The notes beneath the pieces are model-generated. The model was not told the DNA's origin, did no database searches, and worked only from the letters and a program-made list of their open reading frames with translations. This document shows positions 55,667 through 56,271 of a stretch of DNA of 56,271 nucleotides, in pieces. How positions within the stretch are numbered: position 1 is the first letter of the stretch; each line of letters opens with the position of its first letter. The position numbers and the translations under genes were made by a program. This stretch comes from Alphaproteobacteria bacterium (GTDB lineage: Bacteria > Pseudomonadota > Alphaproteobacteria > Rhodobacterales > Rhodobacteraceae). Location: positions 1 through 56,271 of the forward strand of contig JAUIIR010000022.1 of assembly GCA_030431485.1 (NCBI GenBank). Direction: 5' to 3'.

Positions 55667-56271
55667 TCAGCGCTTTGGACGGACCGTACCGGAACACGCG
55701 CCGAAACCAACCCGGTATCCGCTGCCCTGCGCATGGCCGCGCAAGGTAAGCGTATCACCGTCCTCGACAAATGTCCGTGTTTCGCCAGTAGCCAGAGTGA
55801 TCGGTTCCTTGCCGCCCCAGCTTAGCTCCAGCAACGATCCCCGGTTCTCTTGCTCAGGCCCGGAGATGGTGCCTGACCCGAGCAGGTCCCCCACCCGCAT
55901 CGGGCAGCCGGAACTGGTGTGATGGGCCAGTTGCTGAGCGGCCGAATAGTACATCTCGCGGTAGTTGGTCCGGGCGATGACGGTCTCGGTTCCGCCGTCA
56001 GGCGTCAACCCCACCTCCAATGCAATGTCGTAAAGCATTGGCCCCGGCTCAATGAGGTAGTCCAGCAGCGGCCTCTCCCGCGCCGGGGTGCTGATGCGGA
56101 ACGGCTCCAACGCATCGGCTGATATGATCCAAGGGCTGATCGTCGTCGCGGTGGCCTTGGACTGGAAAGGCCCAAGCGGCTGGTATTCCCACGCCTGAAT
56201 GTCCCGCGCCGACCAGTCGTTCAGGATCACGTAGCCGAAGATATTGTCAAACGCCTCAGCCACACTGATCG
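55667..56271 (-). CDS. Fumarylacetoacetase, C-terminal part (5' end outside window)
   Basis: About 200 residues of a fumarylacetoacetate hydrolase, the last step of tyrosine and homogentisate breakdown, giving fumarate and acetoacetate. Diagnostic stretches are VILNDWSARDIQAWEYQPLG, SKATATTISPWIISADAL and CPMRVGDLLGSGTISGPE, which contain the metal-ligand and substrate residues of FAH. The reading frame is open to the right edge, so the N-terminal half is cut off. It lies 28 bases upstream of the fatty-acid oxidation gene. Confidence 0.88.
   Translation of the reverse strand, partial: ISVAEAFDNIFGYVILNDWSARDIQAWEYQPLGPFQSKATATTISPWIISADALEPFRISTPARERPLLDYLIEPGPMLYDIALEVGLTPDGGTETVIARTNYREMYYSAAQQLAHHTSSGCPMRVGDLLGSGTISGPEQENRGSLLELSWGGKEPITLATGETRTFVEDGDTLTLRGHAQGSGYRVGFGACSGTVRPKR

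Noticed and set aside
1..56271. CRISPR arrays, insertion sequences, prophage genes, tRNA or rRNA genes
   Set aside because: No regularly spaced repeats, transposase-like or integrase-like frames, or clover-leaf sequences were noticed while reading; short or degenerate ones could have been missed.

Overview
The window looks like a chromosomal segment of an alphaproteobacterium of the Rhodobacterales (Roseobacter group). The grounds are moderately high GC, tightly packed operons with ATGA overlaps, several ABC and TRAP importers, and a hydrogenase locus in the order I know from Rhodobacter capsulatus (hupTUV-hypF-hupSLCDFGHJK-hypAB-hupR-hypCDE). I saw no rRNA, tRNA, CRISPR array, insertion sequence or phage gene.

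Left part (1-6197): an N-methyl-amine cluster. A dimethylglycine/sarcosine dehydrogenase-like flavoprotein (cut by the window start) diverges from an RpiR regulator. The regulator overlaps a Rieske oxygenase of the betaine/choline monooxygenase type, followed by an aldehyde dehydrogenase and a carboxymuconolactone-decarboxylase-like protein.

Region 6480-23424 is devoted to phosphorylated small molecules. It holds ugpBAEC (sn-glycerol-3-phosphate / glycerophosphodiester importer, minus strand), a DeoR-phnD-phnC-phnE-phnE-HAD phosphatase operon (minus), a Na+/phosphate transporter with a PhoU-like tail overlapping a diphosphoinositol-polyphosphate-type Nudix gene (plus), an AfuABC-like importer whose binding protein carries the phosphate-binding triad expected of a hexose-phosphate binder (plus), and an inositol-monophosphatase family enzyme (minus). 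I read this as organophosphate uptake, intracellular dephosphorylation and export of surplus phosphate. A glyoxalase-superfamily orphan and about 0.5 kb of noncoding DNA follow.

Region 24722-44095 is a complete uptake [NiFe]-hydrogenase locus. It has the H2 sensor (HupUV), kinase (HupT) and response regulator (HupR), the structural enzyme (HupSL with the HupC cytochrome b anchor), the maturation protease HupD, accessory proteins HupFGHJK and HypABCDEF. Unusual points are an unannotated 57-codon gene between hupL and hupC, a HupR with degenerate GAFTGA and Walker B motifs, a HupI-HupJ rubredoxin fusion, and a hupS upstream region with a dyad, a good IHF match and a leader hairpin.

Region 44104-51287 (minus): a LysR gene, a D-glutamate-cyclase-family protein, a TRAP transporter (DctP, DctQ, DctM) and the 5-oxoprolinase subunits PxpA, PxpB and PxpC, apparently one operon for 5-oxoproline or D-glutamate. 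The right end holds a peroxiredoxin, a class I fumarase, a bifunctional enoyl-CoA hydratase/3-hydroxyacyl-CoA dehydrogenase, and the C-terminal part of a fumarylacetoacetase cut by the window end.
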